Source: Streptomyces griseorubiginosus
Lineage (GTDB): Bacteria; Actinomycetota; Actinomycetes; Streptomycetales; Streptomycetaceae
DNA: 64,000 nucleotides
Reading direction: 5' to 3'
Assembly: GCF_001514195.1 (NCBI RefSeq)
Contig: NZ_KQ948742.1
Location: 248,001 to 312,000, forward strand
Part shown: positions 43,795 through 52,969 of the stretch, in pieces
Layout of the letters: every line of letters starts with the position of its first letter
How positions within the stretch are numbered: position 1 is the stretch's first letter
Program-made: the position numbers and the translations under genes
The notes under the pieces: generated by a model
Seen by the model: only the letters and a program-made list of their open reading frames with translations
Told to the model about the DNA's origin: nothing
Database searches by the model: none

Positions 43795-45270
43795 GTGACG
43801 ACGATGACGGATGCGTCCGTACGCGAGTTCAAGATGCCCGACGTGGGCGAGGGCCTGACCGAGGCCGAGATCCTGACCTGGTACGTCAAGCCCGGCGACA
43901 CCGTGACCGACGGTCAGGTGGTGTGCGAGGTGGAGACGGCCAAGGCGGCCGTCGAACTGCCCATCCCCTACGACGGGGTGGTGCGCGAACTGCGCTTCCC
44001 CGCGGGCACCACGGTGGACGTGGGCACGGCGATCATCGCGGTGGACGTGGCGGGTGGGGCACCCACGGCCGCGGAGCCCGCGGCCGCGGAGCCCGCGGTC
44101 GCGGAGCCTGCGGTCGCGGAGCCTGCGGTCGCGGAGCCCGCCGCTGCTGAGGCCGCTCCGGCGGAGAAGGAGACCAAGCCGGCGGGCTCGGGTCGTCAGC
44201 CGGTCCTGGTCGGTTACGGCGTGGCCACCTCCTCCACCAAACGCCGCCCCCGCAAGGGCCCCGAGGTCCCCTTCCAGCAGGCCCCGGCGGTCGTGGCGGT
44301 CCAGACCGAGCTGAACGGCCACGCTCCGGCGCCCACCGCGCCGCCGGCCGGGCAGTCCCGTCCGCTGGCCAAGCCGCCGGTGCGCAAGCTGGCCAAGGAC
44401 CTGGGCGTCGACCTCGCCACGGTGATCCCGTCCGGCCCGGACGGCATCATCACGCGTGAGGACGTGCACGCGGCGGTCACGCCGACGGAGGTGCCCGCGA
44501 CGGCGCCGGTGCAGGCCCCGGCTCAGGCTCAGGTGATCCCGGCGGCGCCCGCTGCCTCCTACGATTCGGCCCGCGAGACCCGTATCCCCGTCAAGGGTGT
44601 CCGCAAGGCCACCGCCCTGGCGATGGTGGGTTCCGCGTTCACCGCCCCGCACGTCACCGAGTTCGTGACGGTGGACGTCACCCGGACCCTCAAGCTCGTC
44701 GAGGAACTCAAGCAGGACAAGGACCTCCAGGGCCTCAGGGTCAACCCGCTCCTGCTGATCGCGAAGGCCCTGCTGGTCGCGATCAAGCGCCACCCGGACA
44801 TCAACGCCTCCTGGGACGAGGCGAACCAGGAGATCGTGGTCAAGCACTACGTCAACCTGGGCATCGCCGCCGCCACCCCGCGCGGCCTGATCGTCCCGAA
44901 CATCAAGGACGCCCACGCCAAGACGCTGCCGCAGCTGGCGGAGTCGCTGGGTGAGCTGGTGGCCACGGCCAAGGAGGGCAGGACCTCTCCGGCCGCGATG
45001 CAGGGCGGCACCGTCACCATCACCAACGTCGGCGTCTTCGGCGTCGACACCGGCACGCCGATCCTGCCCCCCGGCGAGTCCGCGATCCTCGCCGTCGGCG
45101 CGATCAAACTCCAGCCGTGGGTCCACAAGGGCAAGGTCAAGCCCCGCCAGGTCACCACCCTGGCTCTGAGCTTCGACCACCGCCTGGTCGACGGCGAGTT
45201 GGGCTCCAAGGTCCTGGCCGACGTGGCGGCGATCCTGGAACAACCGAAGAAACTCATCACCTGGGCGTGA
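43795..45270 (+). CDS. bkdC: 2-oxoacid dehydrogenase E2 acyltransferase, bkd copy 2
   Basis: 491 residues. Lipoyl domain with the lysine in VETAKAAVEL; a linker of AEPAVAEPA repeats encoded by near-identical 15-nt units (about 44070-44150); E1/E3-binding domain PPVRKLAKDLGVDL; catalytic domain ending LSFDHRLVDGELG. GTG 43795 has GAGGAG about 6 nt upstream; ATG 43804 is an alternative. A strong terminator closes the operon. No E3 gene is present. Confidence 0.95.
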   Translation: MTTMTDASVREFKMPDVGEGLTEAEILTWYVKPGDTVTDGQVVCEVETAKAAVELPIPYDGVVRELRFPAGTTVDVGTAIIAVDVAGGAPTAAEPAAAEPAVAEPAVAEPAVAEPAAAEAAPAEKETKPAGSGRQPVLVGYGVATSSTKRRPRKGPEVPFQQAPAVVAVQTELNGHAPAPTAPPAGQSRPLAKPPVRKLAKDLGVDLATVIPSGPDGIITREDVHAAVTPTEVPATAPVQAPAQAQVIPAAPAASYDSARETRIPVKGVRKATALAMVGSAFTAPHVTEFVTVDVTRTLKLVEELKQDKDLQGLRVNPLLLIAKALLVAIKRHPDINASWDEANQEIVVKHYVNLGIAAATPRGLIVPNIKDAHAKTLPQLAESLGELVATAKEGRTSPAAMQGGTVTITNVGVFGVDTGTPILPPGESAILAVGAIKLQPWVHKGKVKPRQVTTLALSFDHRLVDGELGSKVLADVAAILEQPKKLITWA

Positions 45271-45299
45271 CCTGTCCTGAGCGGATCAGGTTGTTCAAC

Positions 45300-45348
45300 G
45301 GTGAAGGGAGGCCGCAAGTTCTGATTGCGGCCGCCCCTTCACCTTTTT
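45300..45348 (+). terminator. Rho-independent terminator of bkd operon 2
   Basis: Long stem with outer arms GGTGAAGGG/CCCTTCACC and inner GGCCGCAA/TTGCGGCC, followed directly by five T residues. Confidence 0.93.
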
Positions 45349-45465
45349 GCGGGGTGGGTCACGAACGGTTGAGCACGTACACCGGGGCGCCGGCGTCCGT
45401 CTTCGTTGACCCGGTGCACTGAAAGTCCCGTCGGGGCCGCGATCGATTCGAGCGGCTGCCGCAGC

Positions 45466-46197
45466 TCACCCTCCTGACAACCGCTGCCGCCAGTCGGCCA
45501 GGACGGATTCGGTGGTCGGCGGGGCGGACAGGTCGGCCGTGTGCGAAGGCCGTTTGAGAGCGAGGGCGTCGAGGCGGTCGGCGATGCGTTCCATGGCCAG
45601 GGCGATGGCCTGTTGAGCGGCGAGAGTGGCCCGCTGCGTCTCCAGGATGTCCTCCTGTAGCGCGATCGACTTGTGCTGGGCGACTGCGAGTTGTTCGTCC
45701 GCCTGGAGATTGCGTTCCTCGAGCCGGACGATGGCCTCGGCGACCTGCTCCGGCATCGCGTAGGCAACGGGGCTGCCAATGCCAGGGAGCTGGACCTCAG
45801 CTTCTTCGAGGGCGTAGGAGCCCTCCCTGTGCACGCTTGCGAGCACCTCAGCTGCCCATTGCTTGAAAGGCGCAGCGAGCGGCTTGGTGCAAGCATTCAC
45901 CAGGATGATCAGTCCATGTAGATCGATGAGTTGCAGGTCTCGGCGCCATCTACGACCTGGAGGAACGGTGAGACCGTAAGCGCTGCTGACGCTCCCAAGC
46001 ATCTCTCGATGTTTCTCCGGTACATGGTCCCTAAGGGCTTTCGCCGTGTTGAGGAGCCCCAATTCGTTGCACACATCCACTGCCGGGAACCAGTGCATCC
46101 CATCCGGCATGGTCAACCTGCGTACCCGCGCTCCAGTGGCTGCGTATACGAAGCCGCTGATGTCGATCGCCTCATGCCGCTTGCTGGGTTCGTTCAC
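45466..46197 (-). CDS. BRO-N family protein (phage antirepressor-like)
   Basis: 243 residues. The N-terminal BRO domain (about 15-120) shows FVYAATGARVRRLTM, WFPAVDVCNELGL and LIILVNACTKPLAAPFKQWA, the DNA-binding fold of phage and baculovirus Bro/antirepressor proteins. The C-terminal half is a coiled coil rich in Gln/Glu/Leu. GTG 46197 is chosen because GGAGG lies about 8 nt upstream; ATG 46248 is in frame but lacks one. The gene sits alone between two terminators and its upstream region (46235-46280) is AT-rich, unlike its surroundings, suggesting transfer. Confidence 0.9.
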   Translation of the reverse strand: MNEPSKRHEAIDISGFVYAATGARVRRLTMPDGMHWFPAVDVCNELGLLNTAKALRDHVPEKHREMLGSVSSAYGLTVPPGRRWRRDLQLIDLHGLIILVNACTKPLAAPFKQWAAEVLASVHREGSYALEEAEVQLPGIGSPVAYAMPEQVAEAIVRLEERNLQADEQLAVAQHKSIALQEDILETQRATLAAQQAIALAMERIADRLDALALKRPSHTADLSAPPTTESVLADWRQRLSGG

Positions 46198-46313
46198 GGG
46201 AACCACCTCCGCAGCGGAACCTAGGGCGGAGGAATGCGAATATGCCAATTTACGTAATGATATTCACCAATGCGAGGTAAAAACCCCGGATTTCGCTTGC
46301 GTGGAGACAAAGC

Positions 46314-46350
46314 GAAGGGGCCTGCCCCGGATACCGAGGCAGGCCCCTTC
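46314..46350 (-). terminator. Terminator of the DD-peptidase gene
   Basis: Perfect 13-bp arms GAAGGGGCCTGCC/GGCAGGCCCCTTC with an 11-nt loop, 14 nt beyond the peptidase stop. Confidence 0.85.
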
Positions 46351-46364
46351 GTCAGCTGTGGGTG

Positions 46365-47351
46365 TCAGCCGGCCGTTGCGAAGCCGTAGTTGAGGAGCTT
46401 CTTCGCGTCCGCCTCGCGCTGGGCGATCGAGGTGGAGGCGAGGACCGTGCCGATGATGGTCTTGCCGTTGCGGGTGGCGGCGAAGACGAGGCAGTACTTG
46501 GCCTCGGGGCCGGAGCCGGTCTTCACGCCGATGGTGCCGCTGTAGCTGCTGAGCAGGCCGTTGGTGTTGGTCCACGCGGCCATCGTGCGGGTGGAGCCCG
46601 TCTTGGTGATCGTCTTCGCGGTGTACTTCTTCGTCTTCACGATCGTGCGGAACGTGGAGTTCTTCATCGCGCTGCTGGCGATCTTCGTCAGGTCCCGCGG
46701 CGTCGAGTAGTTGTTGCCGTTGCCGATGCCGTCGAACGAGTCGAACTTCGTGTTGCGCAGGCCGAGGTCCGTGGCGGCCTTGTTCATCTTGCCGATGAAC
46801 GACTTCACGCGCGCGGCACGGGTCGAGCCGGAGCCGTAGGTGTCGGCGAGCGCGTACGCGGCGTCGCAGCCCGACGGCAGCATCAGCCCGTACAGCAGCT
46901 GACGGACGGTGACCTTGTCGCCGACGATCAGGTGGGCCTGCGAGGCGTTGTTGGCGACGACGTAGTCGCTGTACGCCTTCTGGATCGTGACCTTCTTGTC
47001 CAGGTTCAGGTTCGACTGCGCGAGCACGACCTTCGCGGTCATGATCTTGGTCGTGGAACCCGTGGAACGCTTGGTGTCGGCCGCCTTGGTGTACAGCGTC
47101 TTCGCGGTCGAGTTGTTCATGACGTAGCCGCCCTTGGCCACGATCGAGGGCGCGGTGGCGGCCTGGGCCGGCGCGGCGGCCAGGGCGCCGGTCGCGAGCA
47201 TGGCGCCGGTGGTGACGCCGGCCGCGGCTACGCGGCGGAGACGGCTGCCCTTGGTGCCGGTGATGGCGGTAATCAACTGGAATACCCCGATTGTGTTGAA
47301 TGCCCCTGAGGTGCGGCCGAGTTGAAGGGGAAGAAAGGGGGCCGCACGCAT
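46365..47351 (-). CDS. Secreted D-alanyl-D-alanine peptidase, K15 type
   Basis: Up to 328 residues. A signal peptide (basic RLRR, hydrophobic AGVTTGAMLATGALA, cleavage near PAQAA) precedes the penicillin-recognising domain. Motif 1 is STGSTTKIM (SxxK). Motif 2 is SGC rather than the usual SxN, as known for the DD-transpeptidase of Streptomyces K15. Motif 3 is GVKTGSG. The start is uncertain: ATG 47351 lies only 8 nt after a good -10 (TAGATA, 47360-47365, minus strand), which would make the mRNA almost leaderless. TTG 47276 is the other candidate (303 residues). Confidence 0.92.
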   Translation of the reverse strand: MRAAPFLPLQLGRTSGAFNTIGVFQLITAITGTKGSRLRRVAAAGVTTGAMLATGALAAAPAQAATAPSIVAKGGYVMNNSTAKTLYTKAADTKRSTGSTTKIMTAKVVLAQSNLNLDKKVTIQKAYSDYVVANNASQAHLIVGDKVTVRQLLYGLMLPSGCDAAYALADTYGSGSTRAARVKSFIGKMNKAATDLGLRNTKFDSFDGIGNGNNYSTPRDLTKIASSAMKNSTFRTIVKTKKYTAKTITKTGSTRTMAAWTNTNGLLSSYSGTIGVKTGSGPEAKYCLVFAATRNGKTIIGTVLASTSIAQREADAKKLLNYGFATAG

Positions 47352-47480
47352 GAGACACGTATCTAGCACGAATGGTTGTGGGGTGAAGCGGTCAGGGGGG
47401 CCTTCTGTGACACCGTTGGTACACAGGTCCGCATCGTGGACGGATATTCCATGCGTACGTGTTGTATCTAAGCTGTAGGC

Positions 47481-48131
47481 ATGACCCTGGCAGTGAAACA
47501 GCCCCCCGCCGCCGACCGTGTCTACACCCACGTCAAGCAAGGTGTGCTGGACCGCCGTTACGAGGGCGGGAGTCTGCTCACCGAGGGCGAGCTCGCCGAG
47601 GCCGTCGGGGTTTCTCGTACGCCTGTGCGAGAAGCGCTGCTGCGGCTGGAGGTCGAAGGGCTGATCAAGCTTTACCCGAAAAAGGGAGCGCTGGTCCTGC
47701 CCGTCTCCGCGCAGGAGATCGCGGACGTCGTCGAGACCCGCCAGCTGGTCGAGACGCACGCCGTCCGCAAGGCCGTACCGGCCTCCCCGCAGCTCATCGC
47801 CCGGCTGGAGGAACTGCTCGCCCAGCAGAAGGCGCAGGCCGCCGCCGGGGACCTGGCCGGCGCGGCCGTCACCGACCGCTGTTTCCACGCCGAGATCGTC
47901 CGCAGCGGCGGCAACGAGATCCTCAACCGGCTCTACGACCAGCTCCGCGACCGTCAGCTCAGGATGGGGGTCGCCGTCATGCACGCCCACCCGGACCGCA
48001 TCACCAAGACCCTCGCCGAGCACGAGCAGATCCTGCGGGCCCTGCGCTCCGGCGACACGGAGGCGGTCACGGGCCTGATCCACGGGCACGTCGAGTGGTT
48101 CTCCCACCTGGCGCGCGGGGAGGTGCGATGA
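47481..48131 (+). CDS. GntR-family (FCD) transcriptional regulator
   Basis: 216 residues. Winged HTH with LTEGELAEAVGVSRTPVREALLRLEVEGLI, then an all-helical FCD ligand domain with DRCFHAEIVRSGGN and HEQILRALRSGD carrying metal-binding histidines. It overlaps the MFS gene by 4 nt and probably controls it in response to an organic acid-type ligand. Confidence 0.94.
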   Translation: MTLAVKQPPAADRVYTHVKQGVLDRRYEGGSLLTEGELAEAVGVSRTPVREALLRLEVEGLIKLYPKKGALVLPVSAQEIADVVETRQLVETHAVRKAVPASPQLIARLEELLAQQKAQAAAGDLAGAAVTDRCFHAEIVRSGGNEILNRLYDQLRDRQLRMGVAVMHAHPDRITKTLAEHEQILRALRSGDTEAVTGLIHGHVEWFSHLARGEVR

Positions 48132-49426
48132 GCCGCCCCGCGGTCCTTCCGGGCGATCCCCCGGGCGGACGGCGCGCGATGGCCGTCTGGGGCATCGGCG
48201 TCTCCGTGTACTTCGTCGCGGTCATCTTCCGTACGTCCCTCGGGGTCGCCGGACTCGACGCGGCCGACCGCTTCCATGTGAACGCCTCGGCCCTGTCGAC
48301 CTTCTCGATCCTCCAGCTCCTCGTCTACGCGGGCATGCAGATACCCGTCGGCCTGCTCGTGGACCGGCTCGGCACCAAGAAGGTGCTCACCCTGGGCGTG
48401 GTGCTGTTCACCGCGGGACAGCTCGGCTTCGCGTTCTCCCCGTCGTACGGCACCGCGCTCGCCTCGCGCGCCCTGCTCGGCTGCGGCGACGCGATGACCT
48501 TCATCAGCGTGCTGCGGCTGGGCACCCGCTGGTTCCCGGCCCGGCGCGGGCCCCTGGTCGCCCAGCTCGCCGGCCTCGCGGGCATGGCGGGCAACCTGGT
48601 CTCCACGCTGGTCCTGGCCCGGCTGCTGCACGGGGTCGGCTGGACCGCCGCGTTCGCGGGCAGCGCGCTCGCCGGAGTCATCGTCCTCGTCCTGCTGCTG
48701 CTCTTCCTCAAGGACCACCCCGAGGGCCACGAGCCGGAGCCCTTCCCGCACCGCGGGGCGGCCTACGTACGGCGTCAGATCGCCGCGTCCTGGCGCGAGC
48801 CCGGCACCCGGCTCGGCCTGTGGGTGCACTTCACGACCCAGTTCCCGGCGATGGTGTTCCTGCTGCTGTGGGGCCTGCCGTTCCTCGTCGAGGCACAGGG
48901 GCTGTCCCGGGCCACGGCGGGTGAACTGCTCACCCTCGTCGTGCTGTCCAACATGGTCGTCGGTCTCGTCTACGGCCAGGTCGTCGCCCGGCACCACGAG
49001 GCGCGGCTGCCGCTCGCGCTCGGCACGGTGGGTGTGACGGCGCTGCTGTGGGCGGCCACGCTGGCCTGGCCCGGCGAGCGCGCGCCGATGTGGCTGCTGA
49101 TCGTGCTGTGCGTGGTGCTCGGTTCCTGCGGACCGGCGTCGATGCTCGGCTTCGACTTCGCGCGCCCGGCGAACCCGCCGGAGCGGCAGGGCACCGCGTC
49201 CGGCATCACGAACATGGGCGGTTTCGTCGCGTCGATGACCACCCTCCTCGCCGTGGGGGTGCTGCTGGACGCGACCGACGAGAACTACAGCGTCGCCTTC
49301 TCCTCGGTCTTCGTGCTCCAGGTCCTCGGCGTCACCCAGATCCTGCGGCTGCGCGGGCGGGCGGCGCGACGGGAGCGCGAACGGCTGGTGGCGAGCCGCG
49401 TGGAGACGGTGCACGTGCCCGCCTGA
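48128..49426 (+). CDS. Major facilitator superfamily transporter
   Basis: 432 residues with about 12 membrane helices. The MFS loop motif is seen as GLLVDRLGTKKVLTLGV; the N-terminal helix runs AVWGIGVSVYFVAVIF. It is coupled to the GntR gene (ATGA overlap), so uptake or efflux of the GntR ligand is likely. Substrate unknown. Confidence 0.93.
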   Translation: MSRPAVLPGDPPGGRRAMAVWGIGVSVYFVAVIFRTSLGVAGLDAADRFHVNASALSTFSILQLLVYAGMQIPVGLLVDRLGTKKVLTLGVVLFTAGQLGFAFSPSYGTALASRALLGCGDAMTFISVLRLGTRWFPARRGPLVAQLAGLAGMAGNLVSTLVLARLLHGVGWTAAFAGSALAGVIVLVLLLLFLKDHPEGHEPEPFPHRGAAYVRRQIAASWREPGTRLGLWVHFTTQFPAMVFLLLWGLPFLVEAQGLSRATAGELLTLVVLSNMVVGLVYGQVVARHHEARLPLALGTVGVTALLWAATLAWPGERAPMWLLIVLCVVLGSCGPASMLGFDFARPANPPERQGTASGITNMGGFVASMTTLLAVGVLLDATDENYSVAFSSVFVLQVLGVTQILRLRGRAARRERERLVASRVETVHVPA

Positions 49427-49592
49427 GCGGGCCGGCGCACGGGGACGAGCGTGACGTACGCAAGGCCCAGGACGCCCCGGCAGGTCGACCACTGGGCGCG
49501 GTGCCGGTCGAGGCGTGGGCGCCGACGACCAGGCTCGCCCACGCCATCGGATGCCGGCCCACCCGCCACCGCGACCCCGGTGGGCCCGAACG

Positions 49593-50417
49593 CTACTGCG
49601 TGACCGTGAAGTTCCGCAGGATCGCCCCCGTCAGTTCCGGGTCGCCCTCCGCCTTGACCCGGTCCGCCACCGCCTCCGGGGTCACGCGGCCGCAGGCCAG
49701 GCGGACGTAGGTCTCCCAGTCGAGGGTGAGGGTGGCGGCCGGGCCGAGAGCCGGGGCGGTCTCCAGGGTGCCGCGGCCCTGGATGTCGACGCGGATGGTC
49801 CGCAGGAACTCGACGGGGCCGTGGATGTCGAAGACGATCGCCGAGCTGCGGGGGGCGTCGGCCTTGACGGCCACGACGTCGGGCAGCGCGTCGAGGAGGA
49901 CGTCACGGGCGATGTGGGCACCGGGGGAGTCGAGGTTGCCGGGCCGGCCGAGGGCGGTGCGCAGGTCCTGTTCGTGCACCCAGACGTCGAAGGCGTGCCG
50001 GCGCATGGACTCCGCGAGCGTCAGTTCGGATCCCAGCGGACCGCGCACCTTGGTGCCGGGGTCGCGGGACTCGTTCCGCAGCTGCCGGTTGCGGCGGATG
50101 ATGACGTACTCCAGCTCGGAGGTCATCTCCGGCGCGGTGTGGTGGCGGCGGACGTCGACCTGCATCTCCATGTACCGCTGGATGTCGTTGGTGACGTGGT
50201 ACAGGTCGCGCGGGAGGGTGTGGATGGGGCGCGGGTCGCCGAGCATCTCGCAGTCCAGGCCGATCACATGAGACACCACGTCCCTGACGGACCAGCCCGG
50301 GCAGGGGGTACGACGGTTCCACTCGCCCTCCACCAGCGGGGTCACCAGCTCGGATATCGCTTCGATGGAATGGGTCCAGGCGTCGGCGTAGGGCTGGAGG
50401 GTGGGATGCAGACTCAC
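49593..50417 (-). CDS. Maleylpyruvate isomerase family mycothiol-dependent enzyme (MDMPI/DinB fold)
   Basis: 274 residues. The N-terminal MDMPI domain has EGEWNRRTPCPGWSVRDVVSHV and, later, RRHAFDVWVHEQDLR with the metal-binding histidines. A C-terminal SCP2-like domain ends the protein (TLDWETYVRLACGR). Such enzymes use mycothiol for isomerisation or thiol transfer; the substrate is unknown. Start ATG 50417. Confidence 0.9.
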   Translation of the reverse strand: MSLHPTLQPYADAWTHSIEAISELVTPLVEGEWNRRTPCPGWSVRDVVSHVIGLDCEMLGDPRPIHTLPRDLYHVTNDIQRYMEMQVDVRRHHTAPEMTSELEYVIIRRNRQLRNESRDPGTKVRGPLGSELTLAESMRRHAFDVWVHEQDLRTALGRPGNLDSPGAHIARDVLLDALPDVVAVKADAPRSSAIVFDIHGPVEFLRTIRVDIQGRGTLETAPALGPAATLTLDWETYVRLACGRVTPEAVADRVKAEGDPELTGAILRNFTVTQ

Positions 50418-50603
50418 GGAACGGGACCCCTCGGCGGTCGGAGCACGGGCTGGTGATGGCGTCGTTGCCAGTGGGAGGCGGCGGTGGCTGTCGGCGGGTG
50501 TCTTGGAACGCTAAGTTACGCTGCTGTGAGGCACCCCGGCAGTGCTTTCGTGTGACGATCGTAGGCCCGTAAGGGACGGCTCGAATGCCAGGACGGTGGT
50601 AGT

Positions 50604-51377
50604 GTGCGCGCCTCTCTGATCCAGATCGCCGTGGATGAGGACGAATCGGTCGATTCCCGTCGCGGGCGGGTGGCCGCGCTGGTACGCAACCAGGCCGGTG
50701 TCGACCTCGTCGTGCTGCCGGAGCTGTGGACCACGGGGGCTTTCGCCTTCGAGGAGTTCGGGCGCGCGGCCGAGCCGCTGGAGGGGCCGACGTACGAGGC
50801 CATGGCGAAGGCGGCGAGCGACACGGGCGTGTGGCTGCACGCGGGCTCGATCCCCGAGCGGGACCCTGACGGCGCCCTCTACAACACCTCCCTCGTCTTC
50901 TCCCCCTCCGGCGAACTGGCCGCCGGCTACCGCAAGATCCACCGCTTCGGCTTCGACAAGGGCGAGGCTGTGCTGATGGGCCGGGGCGAGGACCTGGTGA
51001 CGGTCCGGCTGCCCGGCACGACCGTCGGTGTGGCCACCTGCTACGACCTCCGTTTCCCCGAACTCTTCCGCGGTCTCGTCGACGCGGGCGCCGAGACCCT
51101 GGTGATCCCGGCGGGCTGGCCGGAGCGCCGCCGGGCGCACTGGACGCTGCTGGCCCAGGCGCGGGCGGTGGAGAACCAGGCGTTCGTGCTCGCCTGTGGA
51201 ACGGCCGGGACGCACGCGGGAGTTCCGCAGGCCGGTCACTCGATCGTGGTGGATCCGTGGGGCGAGGTGCTGGCCGAGGCGGGCGCCGGCGAGGAGGTCC
51301 TCACCGTGGAGTTCGACCCCGGGAAGGTGGCCGCGACCCGGGAGCAGTTCCCGGCCCTCAAGGACCGGGTGCTCTGA
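50604..51377 (+). CDS. Carbon-nitrogen hydrolase (nitrilase/omega-amidase type)
   Basis: 257 residues. The Glu-Lys-Cys triad is visible: LPELWTTGAF, YRKIHRFG and ATCYDLRFPELF. The family hydrolyses amides such as 2-oxoglutaramate. The start at 50604 is GTG (first residues VRASLIQIAVDEDE). It diverges from the MDMPI gene. Confidence 0.94.
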   Translation: MRASLIQIAVDEDESVDSRRGRVAALVRNQAGVDLVVLPELWTTGAFAFEEFGRAAEPLEGPTYEAMAKAASDTGVWLHAGSIPERDPDGALYNTSLVFSPSGELAAGYRKIHRFGFDKGEAVLMGRGEDLVTVRLPGTTVGVATCYDLRFPELFRGLVDAGAETLVIPAGWPERRRAHWTLLAQARAVENQAFVLACGTAGTHAGVPQAGHSIVVDPWGEVLAEAGAGEEVLTVEFDPGKVAATREQFPALKDRVL

Positions 51378-51407
51378 CACCTGCGATCACCTGTGCCGCG
51401 CGGGAGG

Positions 51408-51905
51408 TCAGTCGTCCTCCCGCTCCTTCTCCGCGAGGTGGATCACGCACACCGCCACGGCGATGAGCAGCGCCGGGTCCGCGTCCTCCCGGACGATGTC
51501 GACGCCGTAGGTCTCGCGGACGTGCAGCCACCGCCGCGACACCACCGCGAGCAGCTCACCGTCGTACTCGACGGCGAACTCCCGGTCCAGGATCTTGCCG
51601 CTGACGTCGAGTTCGGTGCGGCCGTCAGCGAGGGCCACCCGGTAGTGGTTGCGCAGCAGCGACAGCCGCTTGCGGCGGATCGTGGCCAGCGGCTCGCCGT
51701 CCCGCTCGATCAGCATGGTGTCGCGCAGGGCGAACATCTTCTGGCGGATGTCGATCAGGACCCGCCCCTGGGTGTCCTTCAGCTCGAAGGTGTCCCGCAG
51801 CCGCATGGCCTTGCCGTCGACCAGGAACACCTTGTTTCCGTGGTCGTCCTCGATCCAGTAGTCCTCACCGAAGCCGAGGAGCCGGTCGCGCACGAGAAAT
51901 CTCAT
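51408..51905 (-). CDS. LURP-one-related/YxjI family protein
   Basis: 165 residues. MRFLVRDRLLGFGEDYWIED and the following beta-rich repeats (DTQGRVLIDIRQKM) are typical of the tubby/scramblase-like LURP-one family. Function is unknown. ATG 51905 overlaps by 4 nt the stop of the original reading frame of the preceding AraC gene, showing the two were an operon. The frame is open upstream but only inside that gene. Confidence 0.88.
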   Translation of the reverse strand: MRFLVRDRLLGFGEDYWIEDDHGNKVFLVDGKAMRLRDTFELKDTQGRVLIDIRQKMFALRDTMLIERDGEPLATIRRKRLSLLRNHYRVALADGRTELDVSGKILDREFAVEYDGELLAVVSRRWLHVRETYGVDIVREDADPALLIAVAVCVIHLAEKEREDD

Positions 51906-52917
51906 GCCCTTACCGCTTCCCCGGCGCCCGGTCCGAAACGCCGCCGGTAGGCCGACGGGCTGAGTCCCGTCTCGCGCCGCACGCGCGCGCGGAGGTTGGC
52001 CGCCGTGCCGAGACCGCTCCTGGCGGCCACCACGTCGAGCCGCTCCTCCCCGCGCTCGATGAGCCGGCAGGCGAGTGCCACCCTCCCCCACTGCCTTGAG
52101 GGCGTGGGGGGACCCCCATCGCCGTCAGCCAGGCGAGCGGTGTAGTGCCGAGTTGCGACTGGAAGCGCCGGTGCAGGGTGGCGGGGGAGACGGCCGCACG
52201 GTCCGCCAGGTCGGCCACCGTCAGCGTCTCCCCCAGCCGCTCCTGCGCCCACGCGAGCAGCGGGCCGAGCGACTCGTCCCGTACGTCGGGCAGGGGACGC
52301 TCCACGAACTGCCGTTGCCCGCCGTCGCGGTGGGCGGCGAAGACCAGCCTGCGGGAGACGTGGTTGGCGATCTCGGCGCCGTGGTCCCGGCGGACCAGGT
52401 GCAGCCCCAGGTCGAGCGCCGAGGCGCTGCCGGACGCCGTGAGGATGTCGCCGTCGTCGACGAAGAGGACGTCGGGCTCCAGCAGGACGCCCGGGAAACG
52501 GGCCCGGAACGAGTCGGTCCACATCCAGTGGCAGGCCGCCCGCCGCCCCTCCAGCAGACCGGCCTCCGCCAGGGTGAACGCGCCCGAGCAGAAGCCGACC
52601 AGCCGGGCGCCGCGCGCGTGTGCCCGGCGTACGGCGTCCAGTACGCGGGGCGAGCGCGGGGTGTCGGTGTCGGGCCGGTTCGGCACGATCAGCGTGTCCG
52701 CCGACTCGGCCGCCTCCAGGCCGGGCACCCCGGTGAGCGTGAAGAACCCGTCCCGCATCCGGGTGTCCGGTGCGGCGGCGCACAGCGTGAAGTCGTACAG
52801 CTCACGGCCGAGTTCGGGCCGGCGCAGCCCGAAGACCTCGATGGCGCAGCTCATCTCGAAGGGGTTCGAGTTCTCGTCCACGACCAGGACGACACGGTGC
52901 GAGGATCCTTGCGGCAT
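51902..52917 (-). pseudogene. GlxA-type AraC regulator disrupted by a 32-bp palindromic repeat
   Basis: The DJ-1/PfpI-like N-terminal domain (FEMSCAIEVFGL, RLVGFCSGAFTLAEAG) and first AraC helix-turn-helix (LADRAAVSPATLHRRFQSQL) read in one frame to PLAWLTAM. The next helices, RVALACRLIERGEERLDV through SPSAYRRRFG, are intact in another frame ending at 51902. The frames switch exactly at a 32-nt element (52085-52116). Removing it restores LTAMRVALACRL and one 323-residue or so protein. As it stands the first frame ends at 51910 with a nonsense tail, so the second HTH is lost. Confidence 0.85.
52085..52116. repeat. Small palindromic repeat inserted in an AraC gene
   Basis: Arms CCCCCAC and GTGGGGG flank an inner GCC/GGC stem. 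The G/C-run palindrome with GGGGGGACCCC resembles short dispersed repeats common in Streptomyces genomes. Length 32 nt is not a multiple of three, hence the frameshift. Confidence 0.75.
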
Positions 52918-52969
52918 GTGCGATTCCTAGCACTCGTACGCCGCCCGGGCCAGCCCGCACGATGGCGCC

